Shown piece after piece: positions 1 to 6,019 of a stretch of 6,040 bases of DNA. The translations under genes and the position numbers were made by a program. This DNA comes from JBDTCS01 sp039923455 (GTDB taxonomy: Bacteria > Bacteroidota > Ignavibacteria > Palsa-1295): assembly GCA_039923455.1 (NCBI GenBank), contig JBDTCS010000302.1, forward strand, positions 1 to 6,040. Direction: 5' to 3'. The notes beneath the pieces were generated by a model. It was not told where the DNA came from, searched no databases, and saw only the letters and a list, made by a program, of their open reading frames with translations. Position 1 is the first letter of the stretch. Each line of letters starts with the position of its first letter.

Positions 1-284
1 AGTCCGATCTTGCAAGGTTAAAATTGTCGTCTTGGGAAGATATTATGCCTCATAGACAAGCAACTTTCGGTTAAAATGCTAAAAAGCGTTTTTGTCTTAT
101 TATGGAGCAGGTGCCAAAATTGCTTTATATTAGCGAATTGTTCTCGGAATTACTGAGTATTGTGCTGTCCAGAAGCGGGAGAGCGATGTTGATAAGTGCA
201 CCCAATCAGGGCACTCTGTGCTGTTGTGACGATCAAAAATTCTTAATAATCTGCGATTTTATACGAAAAATGGCACTTTGGAGC
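1..284. other. Non-coding stretch, no supportable gene
   Basis: No convincing gene is seen in these bases. A + strand frame open from the window edge stops at 72-74 and could be the last 23 codons of an upstream gene, but nothing in it is recognisable. The nonamer GGTTAAAAT occurs twice (16-24 and 69-77). A short A5/T5 inverted repeat sits at 81-93, and AGACAA at 54-59 can pair with TTGTCT at 92-97, so a weak terminator for an upstream + strand gene is possible. A 71-codon frame at 102-317 has no domain, no signal peptide and no ribosome binding site, and the promoter of the next gene lies inside it. Confidence 0.5.
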
Positions 285-314
285 TTGACTTCGACAGTTG
301 ACAGCGTATGTTTG
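285..314 (+). promoter_or_regulatory. Bacteroidota-type promoter for the 424 gene
   Basis: TTG at 285-287 is followed by 19 bases and then TATGTTTG at 307-314. This matches the published Bacteroidota consensus TTG-N(17-23)-TANNTTTG at every fixed position. A start point a few bases after 314 would give a leader of about 100 bases before the ATG at 424. An overlapping TTGACA at 298-303 resembles a sigma-70 -35 box, but no matching -10 box is seen at the right distance. The assignment rests on the consensus and position only. Confidence 0.5.
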
Positions 315-375
315 TAGTGCGCAACGGCAGTGAGATTAATTCAACGCCGAAGCCCTTTCGAGAAAGCCAGAAAGA

Positions 376-417
376 ATAAATAAATCGGGGACCAGAAACC
401 CCAAGTTACTCAGAAAG
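376..417 (+). promoter_or_regulatory. Leader elements before the 424 start
   Basis: The probable leader contains an A/T-only tract ATAAATAA (376-383), a small hairpin with GGGG (387-390) pairing CCCC (399-402) over an 8-base loop, and AGAAAG (412-417) six bases before the ATG. AGAAAG is only a weak Shine-Dalgarno match, in keeping with Bacteroidota leaders, which often lack one. ATAAATAA also occurs before the start at 6023. None of these elements is individually conclusive. Confidence 0.3.
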
Positions 418-423
418 ACGACT

Positions 424-1047
424 ATGAAAAAGCACTTGTTCATCCAGACAGCTAAGTTAGCATTCGCAGTAGCCCTTTGTTCAGTATCGGTTTCGATCGG
501 ACAAGCCCAGACTTTGTTATCATCCCAGCCGGTTGCTGAGTCTCAGAAAGTTGAGATCCGCACCGAGATCGGAATGCGCGTCTCGAATTTGAATTCACCG
601 CTCGTCTCTCCTAATGAGATGACCAACATTTCAAACGCAGCGCGTAGCTCTCAGATCATCAGCCAGACGAGCATTCTGGTCGAGATGGCACTTAAGGCGG
701 TTACGTCGAGCGTAGTCACTTCGATGTCCGATATCGTAAGCGGTAAAACAAAGCAGTTCGTGACCGATCTTTCGAGCATCAACAATTCGATCGCACAATC
801 GACAACGGTAAAAGTAAAAGTGAATTATGAAGCCCGCCCGATAGGTGGAATTCTTAGTGTGACGGTTGATCTTGTACCGCTCTTTTCGGGTGTTGGTGTT
901 GCAAACTATCCGCTCGCTTCGAAGTCGATGGTGCTGGCTGTTGATGAAGTGACACCAATTTCGATCACATTGATCGTTGCAGCACTGAGTACCGATCTTC
1001 AGAAAGAGTTGATGAGCAACCCTTCGGAACCGGTTGCGTCGAACTAA
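424..1047 (+). CDS. Secreted protein of unknown function (207 aa)
   Basis: I do not recognise a family. The N-terminus is a clear Sec signal peptide: MKK, a hydrophobic core around residues 11-25, and a likely cut after Ala28 in the context GQA|QT. The mature protein would be about 179 residues and cysteine-free (the only Cys, at 19, is in the signal). Residues 60-125 are Ser/Asn/Ile/Val-rich and look mainly helical. Residues 127-185 alternate hydrophobic and polar residues, as in beta strands. There is no lipobox, no evident sorting domain and no catalytic motif, so a periplasmic, surface or secreted location is all that can be inferred. The start is set by the signal peptide and the weak AGAAAG six bases upstream. 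The gene has its own promoter candidate and ends before a strong terminator, so it is probably monocistronic. A 146-codon minus-strand frame over its end is a shadow. Confidence 0.85.
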   Translation: MKKHLFIQTAKLAFAVALCSVSVSIGQAQTLLSSQPVAESQKVEIRTEIGMRVSNLNSPLVSPNEMTNISNAARSSQIISQTSILVEMALKAVTSSVVTSMSDIVSGKTKQFVTDLSSINNSIAQSTTVKVKVNYEARPIGGILSVTVDLVPLFSGVGVANYPLASKSMVLAVDEVTPISITLIVAALSTDLQKELMSNPSEPVASN

Positions 1048-1104
1048 GCTACGCAGTTTGTTCAGACGCATCGACCGTTCTTAGGTTTCTGGTAAATAGT
1101 AGTG

Positions 1105-1141
1105 AACGCGCCCGAGAGGATATTTCTCCGAGGCGCGTTTT
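1105..1141 (+). terminator. Rho-independent terminator after the 424 gene
   Basis: AACGCGCC (1105-1112) pairs perfectly with GGCGCGTT (1132-1139). The stem continues inside through GAGA (1114-1117) pairing TCTC (1125-1128) with a small bulge. The descending arm ends in TTTT (1138-1141). It lies 57 bases after the stop at 1047 and 43 bases before the next start, so the two secreted-protein genes are likely separate transcription units. The T-run is short, but the GC-rich stem is strong. Confidence 0.85.
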
Positions 1142-1171
1142 GGCATTTATATCCGGTGGACAGTTCGGTTG

Positions 1172-1179
1172 TATTTTTG
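1172..1179 (+). promoter_or_regulatory. TANNTTTG motif next to the 1184 start
   Basis: TATTTTTG fits the Bacteroidota -7 consensus TANNTTTG and ends four bases before the ATG at 1184. If used, transcription would start at or very near the ATG and give a leaderless message. No TTG is found 17-23 bases upstream, which weakens the call. The GAAG at 1179-1182 is too close to the ATG for normal Shine-Dalgarno spacing. Confidence 0.25.
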
Positions 1180-1183
1180 AAGC

Positions 1184-3160
1184 ATGAACTATAAAACTTC
1201 GAAGTCGCTGAGTTATTGCCGCATCTTCATGCTCGTGTTTCTACCAGTGTTGTTCATGCACACGCCCTCACGGGCGCAAACGCTTCCCTCGATCTCGGAT
1301 GAGTTGAAGCAATGGGGCAAAGATATACGTCACGTGCTTCACACCGATGATACGACAGCACAACCACCCGACTCGACCGCAGCAGCCGTCCAAACCTCAA
1401 TCCAGCAAACACTCGACGCAGTGCTTGCCGATTCCGCAAATTCGAGCACACAAGAGAAGCGAGATACGCTTGACATGTTCGTCACTGCGGCTGTCTTGGG
1501 TCGAGGCGGGAAGAAGCCTGTTCGTGCAGCCGAAGCATACGGAAGTGCGGGTGTCGTATATTTCCTCGGTCGTTATTATGATGAAGCGATCTATGCCTAT
1601 GCAAGAGCCGCACAGCTCGAGCCACAAAACTCTGAGTGGTTGAATGATCTCGCGACCGCACTTCTGGAACGAGATAAAACAGAGTGGGCGAAGACGCTGC
1701 TTGTTGAACTCCTCAAGCTTTATCCGAATCTTGACCCCGCGATGGGAAATCTTGCGACGATCGAGATCGACCAAGGTGAGTGCCCCGAAGCGATGACGCT
1801 ATTGCATAAAGCGATTGCGCTCTCACCGCAAACTGGATTGTATCACTACTTGCTTGGTAAAGCGATCGAGTGCAAAGGTGATAAGTCGGCGGCAAAAGAT
1901 GAATACAAACTCGCATGGGGAAATGGCTATGGGGGCTCCGGTCATGAAGGTGAGCCCGGCAATACGAGCGTTGACGCTCAGAACGCATCCGGCACAAGCA
2001 CTCCATCCGGTGGCACACCTCCGGCTGGCACGACTACATCGAACACTGATCTCAATTCGACAGAGCATGGTGGGACCATCACACCATTTCCGCCTGCACC
2101 TGATTTCAACAACAAACCTATTCCACCGGAGTGGGTCGGGCACTATGAAGCCGACTATGTTCGCGCCAAACGCAAGCGCGCCAAGAAGTATGGTCAGGGA
2201 ATGAGCGGCACTACGATCAACGAAGACATTCTAACCTGTGCAAAGAAATTTTCTATGGACATCGATGCGCAAGGCATGATTACCGGAAAAGTTACGATCA
2301 TGTATGTCTATTTAGGTACAGCCGCGAACGCAATGCTTGGTATGGCACCCGCGGTAGCAATAGCACGGCTTGGTAATTTTATGGCCACGCTCAAAAATGG
2401 CTATCAGATTCGTGAGTGGAGCTTTACCGGACGCGTTGATCAGAAAGGAGTCGTCGAGATTACCGGTATGCCTGATGGTAAAATGGATTTTTATAATGTT
2501 GGTCAATGGCAAAAGATTGATCCGTGGAATATTTTTCCTCCTCCGGATAGAAGCCCACGCACACCAGCGCGAATGCTGCTTGCGACGGAGAAGAAAGGTG
2601 TGCCGAGTATTTATATCAATCGTGACGTAGATTTTAACGGCGATCTTTCGCTGCGTTATCAAGCCTACATCAAAAAAACCGATGTCCCTATTGTTTGTGA
2701 TTGCAAACGAATCGAACCGAAAAAACCAACCTGTCCTGCGAGTCAGTATCTCAAAGTAAAATCATCCATCGGAGCGGATGGAAAACTTACTGTCGAGAGC
2801 TCACGTGATGTGCAAACCGGCGACATTTCCACTACTACAAAAGGGTCGATGGGCGCAGAAGCCGGAATGCTCGGAGCGAGTGGAGGAGTAGATGGATCCG
2901 GAAATGTGTCGGTAGAGGGCAACGTCGGAATGATGGTCGGCAGCACGCAATACAATGTAGCAGACGGTAGCTATCAAATGACGATCGGCATTGGAATGAA
3001 CACCGGCACTGCATTACCGGGACCAAACAAGATATCCGAAAAAATTGAATTGGTGTATGACTCTGCCTGCGGTTGGGGTATCAAAGGCACAGCCGGAATA
3101 TCCACGATGTCGATGGGAGCCGGTGTGGAAGGAGCTATCTATTTCAATCGAGGTAAGTAA
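1184..3160 (+). CDS. Secreted TPR-repeat protein with beta-rich C-terminus
   Basis: This 658-residue protein probably acts outside the cytoplasm. Residues 1-31 form a signal peptide with an RA|QT-type cut. About four TPR-like repeats occupy residues 113-246. The clearest are near 113-150 (AY, then FLGRYYDEAIYAYARAAQLEP) and 151-184 (WLNDLATALLERD). TPRs usually bind partner proteins. Residues 247-315 are a Gly/Ser/Thr/Pro linker. Residues 316-500 look beta-rich, beginning WVGHYEADY, and are not recognised. A Cys cluster (505, 507, 517) follows, with further Cys at 352 and 629, suitable for disulfides. Residues 520-658 are Gly-rich with alternating strands (DGKLTVES, MTIGIGMNTG, GAGVEGAIYF), suggesting a surface or membrane-associated beta domain, but no known sorting signal is present. 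The start is supported by the signal peptide. The gene ends 12 bases from the convergent 3173-3667 gene. The TPR and secretion calls are firm; the function is unknown. Confidence 0.9.
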   Translation: MNYKTSKSLSYCRIFMLVFLPVLFMHTPSRAQTLPSISDELKQWGKDIRHVLHTDDTTAQPPDSTAAAVQTSIQQTLDAVLADSANSSTQEKRDTLDMFVTAAVLGRGGKKPVRAAEAYGSAGVVYFLGRYYDEAIYAYARAAQLEPQNSEWLNDLATALLERDKTEWAKTLLVELLKLYPNLDPAMGNLATIEIDQGECPEAMTLLHKAIALSPQTGLYHYLLGKAIECKGDKSAAKDEYKLAWGNGYGGSGHEGEPGNTSVDAQNASGTSTPSGGTPPAGTTTSNTDLNSTEHGGTITPFPPAPDFNNKPIPPEWVGHYEADYVRAKRKRAKKYGQGMSGTTINEDILTCAKKFSMDIDAQGMITGKVTIMYVYLGTAANAMLGMAPAVAIARLGNFMATLKNGYQIREWSFTGRVDQKGVVEITGMPDGKMDFYNVGQWQKIDPWNIFPPPDRSPRTPARMLLATEKKGVPSIYINRDVDFNGDLSLRYQAYIKKTDVPIVCDCKRIEPKKPTCPASQYLKVKSSIGADGKLTVESSRDVQTGDISTTTKGSMGAEAGMLGASGGVDGSGNVSVEGNVGMMVGSTQYNVADGSYQMTIGIGMNTGTALPGPNKISEKIELVYDSACGWGIKGTAGISTMSMGAGVEGAIYFNRGK

Positions 3161-3172
3161 TGCGCGAGTTGT

Positions 3173-3667
3173 TCAAAACCACCTACCCACGCGTTGCTTG
3201 TACTCGAGATATGCCTCGCCGAAACGGCGCTCGAGATACGCCTCTTCTTTTGCGATGACGAAACGTTGTATCACGAAGATCACATCCGGTAAAAGAATGA
3301 TCGCCCAGAGCGACGAGAAAAGGAAAGCGAATCCAAGATAAAAGAAAATCAATCCGAGATAGAGCGGATTTCGCGTGCGACTATATATTCCTGATTCGAC
3401 AAGCACTGTCGCGGGATCATGCGGTACAATCGCAGTTTTGTTGCGTCGCAGTTCGTAGGCACCCGTGATGAGAATTCCAAGGGAGATCGCTAAAGAGAGT
3501 CCACCGAGCACCATGCGCAGCCAGACGGGAAGTATAACCAAAGGCCACCAATGCTCGGCCAAAATACCGAGCACAAGTGGAATGATATAGATGAATGGAG
3601 GTGGAAATTGAATACCGGCATTGTCCGTCGCTTGATCCGTTGAACGGTTGCTCGCTTGGTCGGTCAT
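3173..3667 (-). CDS. Isoprenylcysteine methyltransferase-like membrane protein
   Basis: This 164-residue integral membrane protein resembles the ICMT/PEMT group of S-adenosylmethionine-dependent methyltransferases. Hydrophobic segments lie at about residues 22-40, 43-70 and 102-137. The family signature is clear: SGIY followed by TRNPLYLGL (residues 92-106), then the C-terminal EE (141-142), FG (149-150) and Y-x-x-Y-x-x-x-V-x-R-W (153-163). In this family these regions form the cofactor pocket. Bacterial members methylate varied and mostly unknown substrates, so the substrate is not assigned. The first 18 residues are polar (Asp, Gln, Ser, Thr, Asn) and variable-looking. The ATG overlaps the upstream exonuclease stop as ATGA (3664-3667), which supports this start and implies translational coupling. 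The stop lies 12 bases from the convergent TPR gene, leaving no room for a terminator between them. Length is normal for short bacterial members. Confidence 0.88.
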   Translation of the reverse strand: MTDQASNRSTDQATDNAGIQFPPPFIYIIPLVLGILAEHWWPLVILPVWLRMVLGGLSLAISLGILITGAYELRRNKTAIVPHDPATVLVESGIYSRTRNPLYLGLIFFYLGFAFLFSSLWAIILLPDVIFVIQRFVIAKEEAYLERRFGEAYLEYKQRVGRWF

Positions 3668-4404
3668 ATCTTAAGTAAGTTTACCCACTTCTCGTAGAGT
3701 TCGCCCGTCGCACGAACATCGCGCATACAGTATTCAGCGATTTCGCGCGATTTTCCTTCGGCGTAAAATTGCGGCACTTTGTCTCCAGCAATTCCGCCTG
3801 ATTTTGGCGAGGGAATTCCGAATGCCTTCGTATAAAAGTCAAGATTGAATTTGCGCGTAGCACCAGCCTTGTCAAATCCACTGCCGAAGGTCAACTTATC
3901 CAGCAGATCGACATGCTCGATTCCGGCGTATCGATCATTCGTGTTCGGACTCACTTTGAAATCCCAACGTGTGCCCGCCATCAAATTCACCGACGGCCGA
4001 ATCCCTAAGGCAGCACTACGCAACATGAGGAACGGACAATCGAAGCCGCGACCGTTGAACGAGACTATCGCTTGATAATTACTCGCTGCTCCGTTCCAAA
4101 AATGTGTGAGCAACGCAGCTTCATCGGTAAAGGCGCGATACTTGATCGACATATCTTCGTGCTCGATCATCTCTTCGAGCGGCTCTTTGTCGAGATAGAG
4201 TGCTGCGCCTTTTTTTGATTCGAGAATGTACGTTCCGATGCAGACGACTTGCCCGAGCAGTGGATTCAGCCCACCGAGTCCCTTGCGTTGCTCTTCCTCT
4301 TCCTCGGTTGTGGTGCCACGCAGCAGATATTCTTTTTGTACGTCATCGAAAGTGTTATCAAAATCGAGAGGTATCGTTTCGATATCAAATACTAAAGTCT
4401 GCAT
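3664..4404 (-). CDS. Predicted 3'-5' exonuclease, PolB exonuclease-like
   Basis: This 246-residue protein has the DnaQ/RNase H-like DEDDy exonuclease fold and resembles the stand-alone family related to the DNA polymerase B proofreading domain. Exo I is FDIETIP with Asp7 and Glu9. Exo II is SFNGRGFD with Asp122. HVDL at 164-167 is typical of the family. Exo III is Y-x-x-x-D with Tyr225 and Asp229. All four acidic metal ligands and the tyrosine are present, so two-metal 3'-5' hydrolysis of nucleic acid is expected. No polymerase domain is attached, so a role in repair, RNA processing or nucleotide turnover cannot be chosen. Residues 34-38 form an acidic run. The start is fixed because Exo I begins at residue 6, and there is no Shine-Dalgarno sequence before it. 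TATTTTTG ends one base before the ATG. It is followed by the methyltransferase-like gene with an ATGA overlap and lies 79 bases after the lipoprotein gene. Confidence 0.92.
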   Translation of the reverse strand: MQTLVFDIETIPLDFDNTFDDVQKEYLLRGTTTEEEEEQRKGLGGLNPLLGQVVCIGTYILESKKGAALYLDKEPLEEMIEHEDMSIKYRAFTDEAALLTHFWNGAASNYQAIVSFNGRGFDCPFLMLRSAALGIRPSVNLMAGTRWDFKVSPNTNDRYAGIEHVDLLDKLTFGSGFDKAGATRKFNLDFYTKAFGIPSPKSGGIAGDKVPQFYAEGKSREIAEYCMRDVRATGELYEKWVNLLKI

Positions 4405-4423
4405 GCAAAAATATTCGAAAAAG

Positions 4424-4462
4424 AATAGATGAAAAAAGAAAAGAAAATAGATGCGAAAAAAG
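4424..4462. repeat. Imperfect A-rich direct repeat
   Basis: AATAGATGAAAAAAG (4424-4438) recurs as AATAGATGCGAAAAAAG (4446-4462), differing by an inserted CG. It fills most of the gap between the lipoprotein and exonuclease genes. On the coding (minus) strand it becomes a T-rich tract. A weak AAGC/GCTT hairpin just after the lipoprotein stop, followed by T6, might terminate some transcripts. The tract is low-complexity, so the repeat may simply reflect slippage. Confidence 0.4.
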
Positions 4463-4483
4463 TAGCGAAGCGATTAGCTTAGA

Positions 4484-4846
4484 TTAGTTTTTTACGACCC
4501 ACACCTTCCCGACTTTCAGCGCATCAACATCCAGTGGTTTCTGGCCGATCTGTCTTGGAACAACATGCCGATCACCCGGGCTAAATATTTTGGTTGGTTC
4601 GATCATTTCGATAGAAGTGTCAACCTGCGTGCCCTTGCGACTAATCAATTCATACTTCAACCGCTTGATGGTGTCGGTCCCAAAATTTTCATACATCACT
4701 TGCAGATAGACATTTCCATTCTCCGAATCCGATTTAAATGCGGAGATCGTCACGCCGGGGGATTTCACCCAATTTGATTCGTCCTTCGTCGCGCACGATT
4801 GTACGATCACTAAGAGCAGTGCAACAACAAAAATATATTTGGTCAT
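4484..4846 (-). CDS. Small putative lipoprotein (120 aa)
   Basis: The N-terminus MTKYIFVVALLLVIVQSC is a lipoprotein signal with the candidate lipid-anchored cysteine at residue 18. The -2 residue is Gln, which departs from the strict lipobox but is tolerated in Bacteroidota. The mature part, about 102 residues, alternates hydrophobic and polar residues (VTISAFKSD, VYLQVMYENFGTDTIKRLKY, GKVWVVKN), as in a small beta-sandwich. The pattern recalls FxLYD-type or other Ig-like extracytoplasmic domains, but this is only a resemblance and no family is claimed. It probably sits in a membrane facing the periplasm. No Shine-Dalgarno sequence precedes the ATG. Three CTCTAC copies (coding strand) lie about 22-67 bases upstream. 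It may be first in a minus-strand operon with the exonuclease and methyltransferase-like genes, though the 79-base T-rich gap leaves that open. Confidence 0.8.
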   Translation of the reverse strand: MTKYIFVVALLLVIVQSCATKDESNWVKSPGVTISAFKSDSENGNVYLQVMYENFGTDTIKRLKYELISRKGTQVDTSIEMIEPTKIFSPGDRHVVPRQIGQKPLDVDALKVGKVWVVKN

Positions 4847-4867
4847 AAGTGCTAAATTTCAGTTTGT

Positions 4868-4913
4868 GTAGAGCCTATCGTCACTATGTAGAGCTAAATC
4901 TTTGCAAGTAGAG
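4868..4913 (-). promoter_or_regulatory. Three 6-base repeats at 20-base spacing
   Basis: GTAGAG occurs on the + strand at 4868-4873, 4888-4893 and 4908-4913, a period of exactly 20 bases. The first two copies extend to TGTAGAGC. Seen from the lipoprotein gene this is CTCTAC-N14-CTCTAC-N14-CTCTAC in its upstream region. Twenty bases is close to two helical turns, so the copies face the same side of the DNA, as expected for a regulator binding in tandem. No regulator gene is adjacent and no clear promoter box was found among the repeats. Confidence 0.4.
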
Positions 4914-5574
4914 TTCAACAGAAATCGGTCCGAAGCCCAAGTTACACACTATTTGTCGCAACATACGTTTGGGTAGTAACCCAACAATCGCAGGGGAATA
5001 TACGAGAAAACGGATGGTATCCTATGCTGCTCTCCAATCTTTAGGATAGGTAGTCGTCTGCATTAAGGTAAATTTGGGTAACGCACATGCGGCTATTTTG
5101 TAGAAACATTCTGATGCGTGTTCTCCAGACTTCAATATTCGATGCCTGCATACCAAACAACGATCGTGCTTTCCTTACAAGTTGAATCTTCTATACACCC
5201 GCAAAAATCAATAGTGTGTGGGTCTTCCTACGTGGTCAATTCGGCTCAACGAAGCCAATACAACCCATACGACACCGAACGTCCTAACTCCGATCAAGGC
5301 AGCTCAAAAAAATAGTTTTCGGTGAAGGTACAATTTGCGAATTTCTGACTTATATTCGTAGGCAGAAGATGCTCCACTCGTATCTTCGGTCTCGATCCGA
5401 TTTAATTGGGTCTATTCTTTTCACGTGACGTTTTCGACAGACTGCCTCGCGAGCAGCATTTAACTAATTTCACAGAGTTCGCGGCGGCCTACCTCTTATA
5501 CGTATCCTCGCATCGTTTTGCGGTGGTACCCACTTGATTCCGTTTTTGCCAGGTGTGAAGCCTAAAGGAATAAT
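4914..5574. other. Gene-free part of divergent intergenic region
   Basis: No believable coding sequence is present. A 65-codon frame at 5118-5315 starts with GTG and has no signal, domain or ribosome binding site. Inverted repeats seen are: TTGGGT/ACCCAA (4969-4974 and 4979-4984, loop AGTA); TATCCTA/TAGGATA (5018-5024 and 5042-5048); CTGC/GCAG (5442-5456); and a 7-bp stem with a bulged C at 5239-5259. TAAATTTG at 5069-5076 fits the -7 consensus TANNTTTG on the + strand but lacks an upstream TTG. The palindrome TCACGTGA lies at 5421-5428. These are individually compatible with chance. Confidence 0.4.
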
Positions 5575-5577
5575 GTC

Positions 5578-5601
5578 GTAACGCGACCAATCCCGCGTTA
5601 C
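5578..5601. other. Perfect 8-bp hairpin
   Basis: GTAACGCG (5578-5585) pairs perfectly with CGCGTTAC (5594-5601) around the 8-base loop ACCAATCC. There is no T-run directly after it on either strand (TTTTT starts only about a dozen bases later on +), so it is a poor terminator. It is the first of a series of stable hairpins leading to the gene at 6023. Confidence 0.5.
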
Positions 5602-5638
5602 CCCATCCGTTGTTTTTATCCTTCTATCCACGCTCCAT

Positions 5639-5672
5639 ATTTCCTTGGCGCCAACGCAGCGCCAGAGGAAGT
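5639..5672. other. Strong bulged hairpin of about 13 bp
   Basis: The ascending arm 5639-5651 pairs with 5659-5672 around the 7-base loop CAACGCA. It contains TTCCT/AGGAA and TGGCGC/GCGCCA with a single bulged G at 5665, plus an A-T and a G-T pair at the base. No T-run follows on either strand, so it is not an obvious terminator. It is one of the most stable elements in the gap. Confidence 0.5.
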
Positions 5673-5719
5673 TAGCATTCGTGATTTAACCTGCTCCTTC
5701 GCGGACTGGTTGAATTTTC

Positions 5720-5746
5720 TACGGCCATGCATTGGAAATCGCCGTA
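5720..5746. other. 6-bp inverted repeat
   Basis: TACGGC (5720-5725) pairs with GCCGTA (5741-5746) across 15 bases that include the palindrome ATGCAT. Alone it is not significant. It is listed because it lies between the stronger hairpins and could be part of one larger RNA. Nothing else supportable is seen between 5747 and 5873. Confidence 0.25.
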
Positions 5747-5873
5747 ACGGAAAAAGGTGAATGACCGAACGTGCTACTAACACGCAGGCCATCCACCCAT
5801 CTTCCGCCAACACAAGTCACACTCTCGGAAACCGCGAGCCTGACATGTATCAGTAATCATCCAAAGAAAGTCC

Positions 5874-6019
5874 TCCGCTGCGCAGCTGTTAGACGCGAGA
5901 ATCAGCGGAAGCCCCAAGGATGAAACTTCGAAACCCGAACCGCCAGTCCGAACATCGGATTGGCTCGTTTTGGTACACCAAATTCTCGCGTCGTACTAAT
6001 TCATAAATAAGTACCGACG
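5874..6019 (+). ncRNA. Candidate structured 5' leader RNA of the 6023 gene
   Basis: Several helices can be drawn. S1: TCCGCTG (5874-5880) with CAGCGGA (5903-5909). S2: an 11-bp perfect helix, GACGCGAGAAT (5892-5902) with ATTCTCGCGTC (5982-5992). S2 starts in the loop of S1 and abuts it with no intervening base, which is H-type pseudoknot topology. Enclosed are a 9-bp hairpin GCCAGTCCG/CGGATTGGC (5942-5950 and 5956-5964, one G-U, loop AACAT) and TTTGG/CCAAA (5969-5973 and 5978-5982). An alternative hairpin pairs 5989-5996 with 6011-6019 (8 bp, C6015 bulged) and shares bases 5989-5992 with S2. It ends three bases before the ATG. Mutually exclusive helices next to a start codon suggest translational control. 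No known riboswitch class is recognised. This is pairing evidence only. Confidence 0.4.

Noticed and set aside
3..74. Possible C-terminal tail of an upstream gene
   Set aside because: Only 23 codons open from the edge, not recognisable; short open frames at an edge are common.
102..317. 71-codon + strand frame
   Set aside because: No domain, signal peptide or ribosome binding site; unusual composition, and it runs over the promoter of the 424 gene.
631..1071. 146-codon minus-strand frame
   Set aside because: Antisense to the secreted protein at 424-1047; Arg/Cys/His-rich composition typical of a shadow frame.
399..4945. Decamer CCCAAGTTAC present both near 400 and near 4936
   Set aside because: Ten-base matches are expected by chance in a 6-kb window and the flanks differ.
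5118..5315. 65-codon + strand frame
   Set aside because: GTG start without a ribosome binding site, no hydrophobic or domain pattern, low-complexity polar composition.
5616..5813. 65-codon minus-strand frame
   Set aside because: Overlaps strong hairpins, no recognisable features, no upstream start signals.
5684..5894. Integron attC-like site: ATTTAAC (5684-5690) and GTTAGAC (5888-5894) fit RYYYAAC and GTTRRRY
   Set aside because: Spacing of more than 200 bases is too long, the intervening sequence is not an overall palindrome, and these degenerate motifs are frequent by chance. No integrase is present.
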